Shown here one piece after another: positions 32,599 to 42,983 of a stretch of DNA of 64,000 nucleotides (the stretch's first letter is position 1; each line of letters starts with the position of its first letter). The notes below the pieces were generated by a model, which saw nothing but the letters and a program-made list of their open reading frames with translations, was not told the DNA's origin and ran no database searches. A program made the position numbers and the translations under genes. This stretch comes from Schizosaccharomyces osmophilus (lineage: Eukaryota; Ascomycota; Schizosaccharomycetes; Schizosaccharomycetales; Schizosaccharomycetaceae): NCBI RefSeq assembly GCF_027921745.1, contig NC_079239.1:399501-463500 (forward strand), read 5' to 3'.

Positions 32599-34434
32599 AT
32601 GGCGGAAGAAACGGCGGAGATTCTTGAGCCTACCGCATTTTTGTTTCCGGATGAGAAGGCTTCAAATCAATTAGTAGAGGAAGCCATCGGATACTTCTCA
32701 GCTGTCAAAGTTCCTTCTTCTAGTCCTATCCAAAAAGTCGTTACCAAGAACCTCGATGCTTGGCAGATTTATAACCAGCTTGCAATTGCTGCAAACCATA
32801 CATTAGATGATCTTCCAGATTTGGATGTTGAGGAGGAAGGCCCGTCAGACGCAGAGAGTTATGCTTCTGGAGACGCCCAGGATGAAAATCAGCTAGAAAC
32901 ATCACCGCCGGAAAGCCCAGTTGAGGATGAGGGAAAAGAAGATGATGAATTTTTAGGGTTTTCTGATCGGGAAGGTGAAGAAGGCGGTCATTTGAGTGAT
33001 GAAAATGTCGAGGATGAGAATGAGGATGAAGGCATGGAAATGGATAATTCTGATGAAGAAGAGGTAGAAGAACAAGTGCCAGAGGATCGAGAACCCAAAA
33101 AAGATGCGTTTGGATTGAACGACAAATTTTTTGATATAGACGAGTTTAACAAGCAGACTGTCGCTTTGGAAGAACAGGAAGCCGAGCAAAATCATGAAAT
33201 TGGCGATGAAGATGATGACGATATCGATTTGTTCGTTGATCCTGAAGACGATGAAGAGGAAGAAGGAGGCCCTCGTGCTGATTCTGTCTTGTATGAAGAC
33301 TTTTTCGGACCCAAATCAGCAAAAGGACGTCGCGAAGTCAGTAAAAAAAACAAGCGTGATGCCGAGGCTAATAAGAAGAAAAAAACAAAGAGAGTGCCAA
33401 AGCCAGAGGAATCTGACGAAGAAGACCAGGAACCCGAAAACGACGAGAATACTTTTGATCGTGTCAGAAAAGACCTGTTTGCCGACGAAGAAGAGGAAGA
33501 ACGTGAAGATTCTCAACAACTTCTCTCTTCTTATGAACGTGATAAAGCTCGAATTAGTCAACAAATTAAGGACTTGGAATCTGAAAACGTCGCCAAAAAG
33601 TCTTGGACAATGGTTGGTGAGGCTACGTCCAAAAGTCGTCCTTCGAACTCACTTCTTGATGTTGATATCGATTTTGAAACTGGCGCAAAACCTGTTCCCG
33701 TGCAAACTGAAGAGACAACCTCTGTACTGGAAGATGTCATAAAAAATCGAATTTTAAATAAGAGTTTCGATGATGTACCTCGTAAAGCACCCAGCTCACT
33801 TCCGGAATTCCGCCCAAGCGAATTATTCGAGCTTGATGAGAATAAGGCTCAGCAATCTCTCGCTGATATTTATGAGGAACAGTACATGAAGAAAGCTAAC
33901 CCCAATACCTATCAAAGTGGCGCTGACAAAAAGCGCCAGAGTGATCATGAAGAGATTAAAGCAATGTTCGAAGATGTCAGTTACACTTTGGATGCTCTTT
34001 CTTCTTGGCACTACATTCCAGCCCCCGCTGAGGCCAATGTCCAGGTTGTATCTAACGCTCCTACACTGACAATGGAAGAGGCTCAACCCACCGCTTCTTC
34101 TGACGCCATGGCTTTGGCTCCTCAAGAAGTTTATCAGCCTTCTATGGGTAGCCGCCAAGACGAGACTATTGAGCGCTCTGGTATTGCCGTATCGAAGGCT
34201 GAAATGGATCACACAGAGAAGCAAGCTCGCCGTAGAAGAGTTCGTCGTAAGCACGCTGAAAAACGAAAAGCGTTGGGTGAAAAGAAACGTGGTTCTGATA
34301 AAGAACAAGTTGTGCGTCAATTGTCTCGTGCAGATGTTCAAGTCATTGGTGCTGGCGGAGAACGCAAAAAAATCTCTAATCAATCTAAAGGCAAACCTGC
34401 TGCTGTGCAATCATCTAATCAACTTTTACTTTAA
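32599..34434 (+). CDS. mpp10: U3 snoRNP / SSU processome protein Mpp10
   Basis: Single exon, 611 aa. Mpp10 layout: a short ordered N terminus, long Asp/Glu-rich stretches (about residues 75-290), the DEFLGFSDREGEEG and KFFDIDEFNKQ motifs, then the conserved C-terminal half with SLADIYEEQYMKK, LDALSSWHYIPAP and a basic RRRVRRKHAEKRKALGEKK tail. It binds Imp3/Imp4 and the U3 snoRNA and is needed for early 18S rRNA cleavages in the nucleolus. It shares a divergent promoter with rps23. Confidence 0.96.
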   Translation: MAEETAEILEPTAFLFPDEKASNQLVEEAIGYFSAVKVPSSSPIQKVVTKNLDAWQIYNQLAIAANHTLDDLPDLDVEEEGPSDAESYASGDAQDENQLETSPPESPVEDEGKEDDEFLGFSDREGEEGGHLSDENVEDENEDEGMEMDNSDEEEVEEQVPEDREPKKDAFGLNDKFFDIDEFNKQTVALEEQEAEQNHEIGDEDDDDIDLFVDPEDDEEEEGGPRADSVLYEDFFGPKSAKGRREVSKKNKRDAEANKKKKTKRVPKPEESDEEDQEPENDENTFDRVRKDLFADEEEEEREDSQQLLSSYERDKARISQQIKDLESENVAKKSWTMVGEATSKSRPSNSLLDVDIDFETGAKPVPVQTEETTSVLEDVIKNRILNKSFDDVPRKAPSSLPEFRPSELFELDENKAQQSLADIYEEQYMKKANPNTYQSGADKKRQSDHEEIKAMFEDVSYTLDALSSWHYIPAPAEANVQVVSNAPTLTMEEAQPTASSDAMALAPQEVYQPSMGSRQDETIERSGIAVSKAEMDHTEKQARRRRVRRKHAEKRKALGEKKRGSDKEQVVRQLSRADVQVIGAGGERKKISNQSKGKPAAVQSSNQLLL

Positions 34435-34600
34435 AAATAATGTTTTAATGGGTTATTATCTGCATTTCATTCAAAATGATTGTTTGGGATTTACAGAATT
34501 TTGTTTTTGGACTTTACAATTGGGTCGTGGTGACATAGTAAATAGAATTTAAGGCTAAATATAATATGTTATAGTATTGAAATTCTACAATTTGTATATT

Positions 34601-34620
34601 CATTCATTCATTCATTCATA
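34601..34620. repeat. (CATT)n tetranucleotide repeat overlapping the pnk1 stop codon
   Basis: Four to five CATT units; the pnk1 TGA (34612-34614) is one of the units read on the minus strand. Confidence 0.8.
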
Positions 34621-35953
34621 CCACTGATTCCATTTATCTTCTAATTCCGGAAGACACACAAATGGAACAAGTTCCACGTTTTGAAAACCTTCCTCAGTGC
34701 TTGGCTTCTGAAATCTTGAGCGATATGATACGTACGCCACTTCTGGTAGGCCTTTAATCTGTAAGATGTGTTAGTTACTTTCAAAATATGACCGGCAAGC
34801 CTGATGAATCACGAGTACCTCTTGCTGAATATATCTGAAGGTGTTATTGTGTTTAGCCAATAGTTCGGGTACTTCTACGTAAACACAACGTGCAGGAACA
34901 TTAAATTTTTTAGCTAGTCCAACCCAAACTTCTCTAGCTTCAATGGTAGGATTTGTATTGTCTGAATTCAAGTCAGTCAATAGCATACAACGGTAAACAT
35001 ACCAACAACAACGGATTTCTTGTTTTCTAATGCTTTCGCTGCTGCTTTGAGACAACGCGCTCTAGTTTTTAGGGTATCTTGGTTAATTCGTTCGTATCCA
35101 AATGGTACGATCTGATCTTGACAAAGAGTACTTTTACCGGAAGCTGGATAGCCAACAAGGACTACAATTTCTTGGTGTTCTGCTGGTACAAATTTATAAG
35201 GTTGGGAGCTTCTATGTTTTTGAAGAAACCTTTCTGGATGAAATGAAGAAAAATCTGGGCGATCAAAGTGCTCTCCAGTGAAATAATGCTCAGGTGTATC
35301 GAATTTTATACCAATGTTCTCGGCAAATTTTAGATCAGTAGAGTTATGATTACGGGGACGTCCTGCGGCATCGCCGACAAAAAAGGCAAGGGATTTTTCT
35401 GAAAAAAAGTGTTAACTTTCATCCTTTCGTTATGAACCTAATGCTTACCTATTGGGTGATCCCATCTTTCTACAAAGTGATCCCACATTCCTTGTAAAGG
35501 CTTGCGATACTTGTCTCTCAACAAGGCAGCATACATAATGACTGGGAGATCCAGTGATTCTAGAATAGCTTGAACTTTTATTTGAAACTGGTGACCTGTT
35601 GATGCGCGTCTGGGAATTCCATTCTGATTACTGAAAATGACAATAGAGTAACCTTCAGAATCCAGCTTTTTTAAAGTTGGAACGACATTAGGATGCCACC
35701 AAAGCCAATCTCCTCCGTCTTTAGCAAAAACTCGACCTGACTTTGTTTTTATTAAGGTCCCATCCAAATCAAAGGTTGCGACTTTCGAAGATTTCTTGGG
35801 CGTTCCATATGTCGCTATGTACAAGGATTCTGAAATCTCCCAGGTCAATTTACTATCTGTCGAAGACAAATCTTCACCTCTATGTTTTTTATTCTCAGAG
35901 GAATTGAGATAAGAGTTGATGGACGGTTGAGGTGCTACCTTTCGTTTTCCCAT
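34612..35953 (-). CDS. pnk1: Polynucleotide kinase 3'-phosphatase Pnk1
   Basis: Four exons: complement(35449..35953), (35003..35398), (34819..34961), (34612..34758); 396 aa. HAD phosphatase domain with FDLDGTLIKTKSGRVF and FSNQNGIPRR, HAD motif III (RDKYRKP), then the kinase domain with P-loop GYPASGKST and the DNTNPTIEARE element. There is no FHA domain, as in S. pombe. It repairs 3'-phosphate/5'-OH ends in single-strand break repair and camptothecin tolerance. A basic MGKRKVAPQPSIN start may be a PIP-box/NLS-like tail (QPSINSYL). The stop codon lies inside a TGAA tetranucleotide run. Confidence 0.95.
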
Positions 35954-37419
35954 TTTTTACGTCTTGAGTATGGCAAAAGAGAATGTAGTTGGAAATGACA
36001 ATATCTCGATCACAATTAAAAACGATTCCTAGTTTCGAACCTGCTCTTGGGTCTTCTTAATCTTACGTGTTTAATGAATATACTGTCATTCGTTAAACCA
36101 AAGTATATCAACTACTTCTTTCCAAACTTATAGAAAAAGAAGTATTAAAAGGATATGAAAACAAAAAAAAATCGATGAATAGTAGCTTGGGTGAACTACT
36201 TACGTATATGAAAGGCAAGAAACTCAAAACATTTTACTAAAGTGAAAATAACTTTCTTATACAATATAAGGAGCTGTCACTTTATAAGTGACGAGATTTG
36301 AGTATGTTCAATTCTGCTTTGGTTCTTAGTATGATCATGGGTACTTTTAGGCATTTCTGTCGATAAAATACCAATTAAAATAGATTTACAGATTTTGTAA
36401 GGTATAAGCAGGACGAAGTAGATGATCAGATTAGAGAAACAGCTCTTCTTCATTGGACTACAATAGACTAGGCCGGCCTCAATTGCTATTATTCATTATT
36501 CCTGTAACAAGTAAATCGTTTTTCTTTGAAACTGTTTTAACTATAACCGTCACTTGGGGTTGTTTTGGAAAAAGGTATTTGAGTTATGAACCGTTTGTAC
36601 CATGCAGCATTATCTTATATAATCAACAAAGAGTTCATAGAATTATAGGAATGTATTAAGATTTATACTGTGGTAAACGAGCTGCTTGATTTATTCGAAC
36701 GGTTTGCCATCCTTTCATGGAAATCTCTCAAGTTACCTAATGGAAATGGCTAAACACTATCGAGAGCATATAAACACGGCTAGTGAATTCCCTCATAAAA
36801 ATAAAAGGATAGGGATTATATGAATATAATAAACAATAAGTTTATATCTAGTATGCTTATTAACTATATGCCTCCTCTTCGTTCAGTTCACAAAACGCTG
36901 TTTGCTACTTTTGAAAGACCCGTATAGTCTCACCTATGATTTTTATTCGAGTATGAGCTCTTAAATATAGATTTTTTCACATTTTTCACTTTCTAATTTT
37001 ACATTTTATTGTTATTTTTTGTTCCTGTAAATAAACACTACATGTATGCTGATAAAATAAATGCAGATATAGTTATATCAAATTACGTAGAAAAAATTTT
37101 TTGCTGTGAAAACCAGTGCAGTAAACAGAGAATCAAGTTGGGAAAAAAGGTAAATTAGCAACCATTCATGCATGAAATTATTTGTGCGCTTTTTTCCTTT
37201 GACCGAACGTTTTATTGAAGGTAATAGTTCTACGAAATACCATTGACACAAGTAGTACAAAACACGGTAATCCGAACAAATAAAATACATAATACGTTAG
37301 GATAGTTTATTCTTGATTTGTCTTGTATATAAAAGTTTAGTGGTCTGCGAGGTCCGACCATCTTCAAAGCCAATTTACCATGCACCGGAGGGTTGACTTC
37401 CACCATTCCCTTAGGCAAA
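35954..37419. promoter_or_regulatory. Long divergent intergenic region pnk1 / ppa1
   Basis: 1.47 kb, AT-rich throughout. A TATA element TATATAAAAG is at 37326-37335, ~85 bp upstream of the ppa1 ATG. No coding frame stands out (36453-36659 looks random) and no repeat is seen. Confidence 0.55.
37326..37335 (+). promoter_or_regulatory. TATA box of ppa1
   Basis: TATATAAAAG, placed appropriately for a highly expressed gene with a leader of a few tens of bases. Confidence 0.6.
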
Positions 37420-38289
37420 ATGAGTGAATTCAGTACTCGTCAAGTAGGTGCTTTGAACACCTTGGATTATCAACTTTACATTGAAAAGGACGGCTCTCCC
37501 GTTTCTTCTTGGCACGATGTCCCTTTGTATGCCAATGCTGAGAAGACCATTTTAAACATGATTGTTGAGATTCCTCGTTGGAGCCAAGCTAAGCTTGAAA
37601 TCACTAAGGAAGCTACTCTCAACCCTATTAAGCAAGACACCAAGAAGGGTAAGCTTCGTTACGTCCGTAACTGCTTCCCTCACCACGGTTACATCTGGAA
37701 CTACGGTGCTTTCCCTCAAACTTACGAGGACCCTAACGTTGTTCACCCTGAAACAAAGGCCAAGGGTGATAGCGATCCTTTGGATGTTTGCGAAATTGGT
37801 GAAGTCCGTGGTTACTCTGGTCAAGTTAAGCAAGTCAAGGTTTTGGGTGTTATGGCCCTTCTCGACGAAGGTGAAACTGACTGGAAGGTTATTGTCATTG
37901 ATGTCAAGGATCCTTTGGCCCCCAAGTTGAACGACATCGAAGATGTTGAGCGTCACATGCCCGGTTTGATCCGTGCTACCAACGAATGGTTCCGTATTTA
38001 CAAGATCCCTGACGGTAAGCCTGAAAACTCCTTTGCCTTCAGCGGTGAATGCAAGAACAGCAAGTATGCTGAGGAAGTTGTCCGTGAATGTAATGAAGCT
38101 TGGGAGCGTTTGGTTAACGGTAAGACTGATGCCAAGTCCGAATTTGCTTTGGCCAACGCTACTGTCTCTGGCTCTGTTTCTCATGATGCCTCCGTTGCCC
38201 AATCCATCCCTGCTGCTAATGAACTTCCTCCTGCTGATGTCGACCCCTCTGTTCACAAGTGGTTCTACATCTCTGGCTCTCCTCTTTAA
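37420..38289 (+). CDS. ppa1: Cytosolic inorganic pyrophosphatase
   Basis: Single exon, 289 aa, identical in length to S. pombe Ppa1. The frame is open 27 bp further upstream, but ATG 37420 ([20 protein letters not shown]) is the family start. The metal-binding signature [12 protein letters not shown] is intact (four acidic ligands). The enzyme hydrolyses PPi to drive biosynthetic reactions and is essential. Codon use is extremely biased, which is why long shadow frames exist on both strands. Confidence 0.98.
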   Translation: MSEFSTRQVGALNTLDYQLYIEKDGSPVSSWHDVPLYANAEKTILNMIVEIPRWSQAKLEITKEATLNPIKQDTKKGKLRYVRNCFPHHGYIWNYGAFPQTYEDPNVVHPETKAKGDSDPLDVCEIGEVRGYSGQVKQVKVLGVMALLDEGETDWKVIVIDVKDPLAPKLNDIEDVERHMPGLIRATNEWFRIYKIPDGKPENSFAFSGECKNSKYAEEVVRECNEAWERLVNGKTDAKSEFALANATVSGSVSHDASVAQSIPAANELPPADVDPSVHKWFYISGSPL

Positions 38290-38737
38290 GCGCATAGAAA
38301 CAATAGTAGACTGTACGTTATAGATACATATATTCGTTAAGAAATAAATATATTTTTCTCAAATGTTTCAGTTTTGCTTATTCGTAACTACAATGCTCCA
38401 TGTTTAAATTTCTATTATGGGTATGCATTTACGTAGTACAACCAGTTCAAATTAGCATTTCGTTTTCAAGTCGCTCCAAATGTCTTCAAGGATTGCTAAT
38501 CAATTAGGCCCATTCTTTTTATTTATGAAATTAATTTTCCTGCTACATCACAAAGTAATGTTTACGAATACTCATTACTTATCCGACATTCTTCAACTTC
38601 AGCAAAGCTACCAAAAATTCATAGCATATGTTAAATTATACTCATTATTGTCATCAAGCTACATAGCAAATGCATATAGACAGAAATAGAAATCAATACT
38701 GCATGACTTGCGAGCTTTATTACCTTCCATTGTAGGG
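38290..38737. other. Convergent spacer ppa1 / hydrolase-like gene
   Basis: 448 bp AT-rich; small frame 38480-38689 not convincing. Nothing seen. Confidence 0.5.
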
Positions 38738-40345
38738 TTATCTCCCACTATAAAGTTCAGCTAGGCGTTTAAGTATAACCTTAGCACCTTCTGCAGTCTT
38801 CCAAACTTCATGTGGAGCATCATTAACAATCTCCCAGATTGTATTGTCAGTGAGCTTACTTAATTCCCTCTGCTCTTCTGACCATCTCTTCACATTTTTC
38901 AAGCTATTTCCGGAAGTGATAATGCTAACTGGTAATTTCTTAGGTAGAACAGCTTGTGCGGAACGTAATTCTGATTTCGAAAATGTGGGTCCTGTGATTG
39001 ACTCTTCCAGCTTAGCTTTTACCCATCGATCGGACGTCCATGAATAAGATCCATAAACACGATCTTTTCTATTTCGTCCTAAGAAAACGGTTCCAAACAA
39101 ACGATTTATACCTAAAGGTGAAAGCCATCCTCGAACAAATAAGAGAAAACGATTACTGAAGCCACCAGATCGCTGCAAGGATTGGACTGATCCAGAATCA
39201 ATCAGTAACATGCCTTTCACTTCTCCGATGTGACGAGCAGCAAAAATGTTAGAATAGGAACCTCCAATACCATGTCCAACTAATACATAAGGGCCATGCA
39301 CATCCGCTTGCGCAAGAGCCTCGCTAAGCAGATCCTCAACCATGCCGATGGAAGAGGGAGATCCAATATTATCAGACCAGCCCATACCTGGACGATCCCA
39401 AACGCAAACGCGAGTATCAGGAGGAATAAAACTAAGATCAACTTGATCATTGACAAGGCTTGGGTTCCAATTATTTTTGCGTGGCTTGTCCGCAGTATGA
39501 TGAAGGTTCAGGATCCATTCCTTAAAAGGGTGAACAGACACTTCACCTCCTTCAATCAAGACAGTAGAGCGGTTTGGAGAAGTAGTACTTCCAAAACACT
39601 CCAAGTGAATTTTAGCTTTACTATCTGTTACAGTGTAAAGTTTGCCAGGTGCGGTCAGATTACCGTCGTAAGCACGGAGAGCTAAGGTCAACACAGTATG
39701 GATAGTTAGAATAGTAAGGATAATGGAAAAAATCATAGAAATGGTGAGGTTGCCGAATCTTCGCCATGGCCATGTAGTAGGGGACCAAGTCGAATGCTCA
39801 TAGGAACCCGTAGTATATTCAGGATGTTCTTCCTTGTACTGACGAAGAAGAATCTCATCACTGAAGACAATCCAGAGACTCATTAGGAAAGCCCAGAGCA
39901 CGAAAAATATGCCTCTCCAACCTTCCCTGTGACGAAGAATCGGGCTAAAAACGACAATGAGTACATCAACAACCAAGAGAAGGGCGTTGATACGCTGAGT
40001 GATTCGTTCAGGAGCGTTGGGAGAATACACAAAGGTAAGTTGCATTGCCAGTAAAAGTGCTGACAAGGCGGTGAATCCAATAGGTGTAAAGCCTGTCGAC
40101 AGGTGACTTAAAATAGGGATGGAAATAAAAAGATTTATGAGCAGTAGCAAATGAACAAATAGTGTGAAAATCAACAGACTTAACGAAGTACTTCTAATCC
40201 AATAAAAGAGTGGAGTTAGAGCATAAGAATTGGAGTATTGTGGGATGGCTCCTTGATGAGAGCCCAAAAATCTGGGAAGTAAGGCCGACCGTTCATTCAT
40301 ATCCTCAGCCGACCTGGGTGCAGGATTATTGGGAGTTGCATCCAT
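38738..40345 (-). CDS. Multi-span membrane protein with alpha/beta-hydrolase-like C-terminal domain, nucleophile replaced by Gly
   Basis: Single exon, 535 aa. The N-terminal half has about six hydrophobic spans (residues ~50-220). The C-terminal half is an alpha/beta hydrolase fold: the strand STVLIEGG, WDRPGMGWSD and the elbow GHGIGG at 357-362. The family normally has GHSxGG, so residue 359, expected to be the catalytic Ser, is Gly here. GMLLIDSG and a terminal NDAPHEVW (possible catalytic His) follow. S. pombe counterpart SPAC23C11.06c, annotated only as a predicted hydrolase. The membrane-plus-hydrolase arrangement suggests an ER or Golgi/vacuolar membrane protein; function unknown. Confidence 0.85.
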   Translation of the reverse strand: MDATPNNPAPRSAEDMNERSALLPRFLGSHQGAIPQYSNSYALTPLFYWIRSTSLSLLIFTLFVHLLLLINLFISIPILSHLSTGFTPIGFTALSALLLAMQLTFVYSPNAPERITQRINALLLVVDVLIVVFSPILRHREGWRGIFFVLWAFLMSLWIVFSDEILLRQYKEEHPEYTTGSYEHSTWSPTTWPWRRFGNLTISMIFSIILTILTIHTVLTLALRAYDGNLTAPGKLYTVTDSKAKIHLECFGSTTSPNRSTVLIEGGEVSVHPFKEWILNLHHTADKPRKNNWNPSLVNDQVDLSFIPPDTRVCVWDRPGMGWSDNIGSPSSIGMVEDLLSEALAQADVHGPYVLVGHGIGGSYSNIFAARHIGEVKGMLLIDSGSVQSLQRSGGFSNRFLLFVRGWLSPLGINRLFGTVFLGRNRKDRVYGSYSWTSDRWVKAKLEESITGPTFSKSELRSAQAVLPKKLPVSIITSGNSLKNVKRWSEEQRELSKLTDNTIWEIVNDAPHEVWKTAEGAKVILKRLAELYSGR

Positions 40346-41703
40346 GTTTTTTAAGAAGTATCCTTTAATAGTCTTGGTTTAGGTAAAACAAACCTCTACA
40401 ATAGAATTCTTGTTTACCTTTTGGTTCGCTTTTATCAATGATGATGCTTCTTGGTATTTAAAAGAGAAATGAATGCGATTTCAACAAGTAATTATAATCC
40501 AAAAAAGTTCCAGCCTAAGAAATGTAATTGGTACTTTGCGGTACAAATATATACCATGTTTCTACGTAAACAACGTAGAATATGAACTGCGTCGGATCAA
40601 CGTAATGGAGGATATGAGCTGGATTTTGGCCATCGACCGACTTTGCGAGGCAAATGAAGTATGTTCTAATGAATCACAAGATAGGATGTAACTCTACATT
40701 AATCGCTTGCGAAAATAGACTAACTCGTGACGTTGGATTATTGAATCAAATGAATCTCTAATGCAGCAGCTTCGTATGCCAAGGGAATCCTTTCTGTAGC
40801 CAGGTAAACAGACTCCTAGTTGAAGAACCAATTTCCATACCCAACCATCCTGTCGAAATCTCTTCAATCCTCGTTCCTTTTGTAAAACCATCCATATTTG
40901 TTTACCATTGGCGTCATCAATAAGTAACACCCAAAGTGCCTTCTTCACACAGAAGTAATAGCCCAGCATAAAAAAACCCGCCGCCACATGACTCAACAAG
41001 TGGGGGAAGAAGTTGTGTTTCTGCCTTGAAAGAATAGAGTAAAATAAGAGACTAATGAAAACGTTCGCGATAGCTTATCCTTTACGGTGAAAGAACCGAA
41101 ATGACAATTTAGAAACATTACCGACACGGAAAAAGAGTCTCAAACGAACACGTTTGCTTGTGAATAGAAAATTTCCATTCTGACACTCAAATGAGCGACC
41201 TTTTGTTCGTTTGTTATGCGCCAAATTTGTAAGAGCAGCTTTTGGTTTATTTTTTCTTCATGTTTCCTACATGAAGCATCAAACGATGCAATGTTTTGTA
41301 GTTGTATGGTGCGTATACCTCCGCTTGCTATTTCCCATGTTTACAATAATGTGCACTGTAGTACGACTGTAATTACTATAATGAACGAAAACGAGCTTGA
41401 TGACCACCTAATGTAAAGTGTGCAGTCCACTACGGTAAATATTTAAAAAGACACGGAATAGTTCACTATCAGCATCAAACACTACGCGTTTTCATCCCAG
41501 AAGCGACAATCAAAAGTTCAAATTTTCAATTATTTTCCATCTGGTATTTGCAATTGTTTATTGTATAATATATTTTTTGAATCACTTCCTTATTGAATTC
41601 TTGAAAGTTCCTACTACGCAGCTTGTAATTTCCAATTTGACGACGTTGACTTAACCGTCCTAGTTTCCAACAGATTCGCTTGAAAAGCTTGGCTTGCCCA
41701 AAA
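40346..41703. other. 1.36-kb gap containing unresolved small-gene candidates
   Basis: S. pombe numbering leaves room for one gene here (SPAC23C11.07). Plus strand: a frame at ~40473-40685 ends in DMSWILAIDRLCEANE, followed by a good donor (GTATGT) and, at ~40770, a CTAATGCAG acceptor leading to QLRMPRESFL and a stop. Minus strand: an open frame (40694-40999, open back to ~41070) with a hydrophobic stretch HVAAGFFMLGYYFCV. They overlap and cannot both be right. An MCB core ACGCGT lies at 41484-41489, upstream of php3. The rest looks empty. Confidence 0.3.
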
Positions 41704-42370
41704 ATGAGTATGGATGGATTTGATTATACGAATTTGTTACCAATTGCGAATGTTGCGCGTATAATGAAGAGCGCGCTTCCTGAAAACGCTAAAATATCAA
41801 AAGTATGAATTGCTTGCCAGATGCGGTTCCGAGCTCCAACGCCACCATGAGAGAGTAAAGAAGCATGTTTCGTTTTTAGTACTATTTCATGGGGAGATTT
41901 TTATTTGAAACTCGAAATCAAGGTGTTGTTGCCGATTGGACCCCTCCGTCCCTTCGCTTTGCTTTGATTTTGGACCAAAATTAACAAATTATAGGAAGCC
42001 AAGGATTGCGTTCAGGATTGTGTTAGTGAGTTTATCTCATTTATTACTAGTGAAGGTAAGTGGTGCCTCATTTCTTTCTTACCCTAACTCTTTTGTAGCT
42101 TCCGAACAGTGCACACAGGAAAAGCGCAAGACAATTACTGGAGAAGACGTCTTGCTTGCTATGAATACACTCGGATTTGAGAATTATGCTGAAGTATTGA
42201 AGATTTCTCTGGCAAAATACCGTGAAGTATGAATTCCTTATTTTGAACTTGTACAATCAAGTTATTACTTTTTTTACTATTTTTTATTTCCTATTAACCC
42301 TATATAGCAACAAGCCAGATCGGCCAGCATGAAAGAATCCAAACAAACTCGCTCAGAAGAAGATCAATAA
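41704..42370 (+). CDS. php3: CCAAT-binding factor subunit Php3 (NF-YB/HAP3)
   Basis: Four exons: 41704..41802, 41995..42055, 42099..42226, 42308..42370; 116 aa, the S. pombe length. Almost the whole protein is the NF-YB histone fold: LLPIANVARIMKSALPENAKISKEA, SEFISFITSEASE, KRKTITGEDVLLAMNTLGFENY. Partners are Php2, Php5 and the regulatory Php4, which represses iron-using genes under iron starvation. The first intron (192 nt) is long for such a small gene. Confidence 0.96.
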
Positions 42371-42983
42371 ATGTGGCGGAGACTTCGGCGCCTTACTCGA
42401 GTTTATGCGCATGGAAATTAAAGGGAATTTCCCTATGTTTCTAATTTTTTAATTCTTGTCATTTATTCTGATCAACGCTCCTCTATCTTTGTTATTTATG
42501 CCGCAAAACTTTTCTTTTTCTGACTGTACCTTTACACTTCCTTGAAAGCGTTGGGAGTTTCTTTTTTGAAATACGGTGCGAGGAAAGGCTCAGAGGTATA
42601 CACGTAATTGTAAATACTTAGTTGACTAGCATTCCGTCTGATCTTCCTGTATATTAGCAACAACCAGTTTGTTTCCAGCATTCATTGTTTTTCTGGTTAT
42701 TGCCATCTCTGGGTACGAAATTAAAAATTTTTATAGGATTTTTGTAATTGATAATGCCTTCTACTCTTTTTAATATATTAGTTTACACAAGATTCCGATT
42801 TCCGACCATACTCATTCCTAGGCTATTTGGAACGCTTGAAGCTGCCACCCACAAAAAGGTATACTCCAAGCGTTTATATGGAGTATTCATTCAACTTAGA
42901 AATTCACCATTTCCGTAAATATTTCTACCATAACATAAGGATTCCGCTTTCATTTGTTAGAATCCACCTTCCTTCCACCACGG
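42371..42983. other. php3 3' flank and ala1 leader with an upstream ORF
   Basis: An AUG-initiated upstream frame at 42754-42918 (54 codons, beginning MPSTLFNILVYTRFRFP, Arg-rich with no early acid) precedes ala1 and is not in frame with it. The composition resembles a mitochondrial presequence, but I found no convincing splice that joins it. Confidence 0.4.

Noticed and set aside
37552-38295. 247-codon minus-strand frame opposite ppa1, and long shadows opposite mpp10 and ala1
   Set aside because: They are by-products of extreme codon bias in the sense gene; the translations show no domain.
41936-42232. 98-codon frame in the php3 region taken as a separate gene
   Set aside because: It is intron 1, exon 2 and intron 2 of php3 read through; only the exon parts belong to the NF-YB fold.
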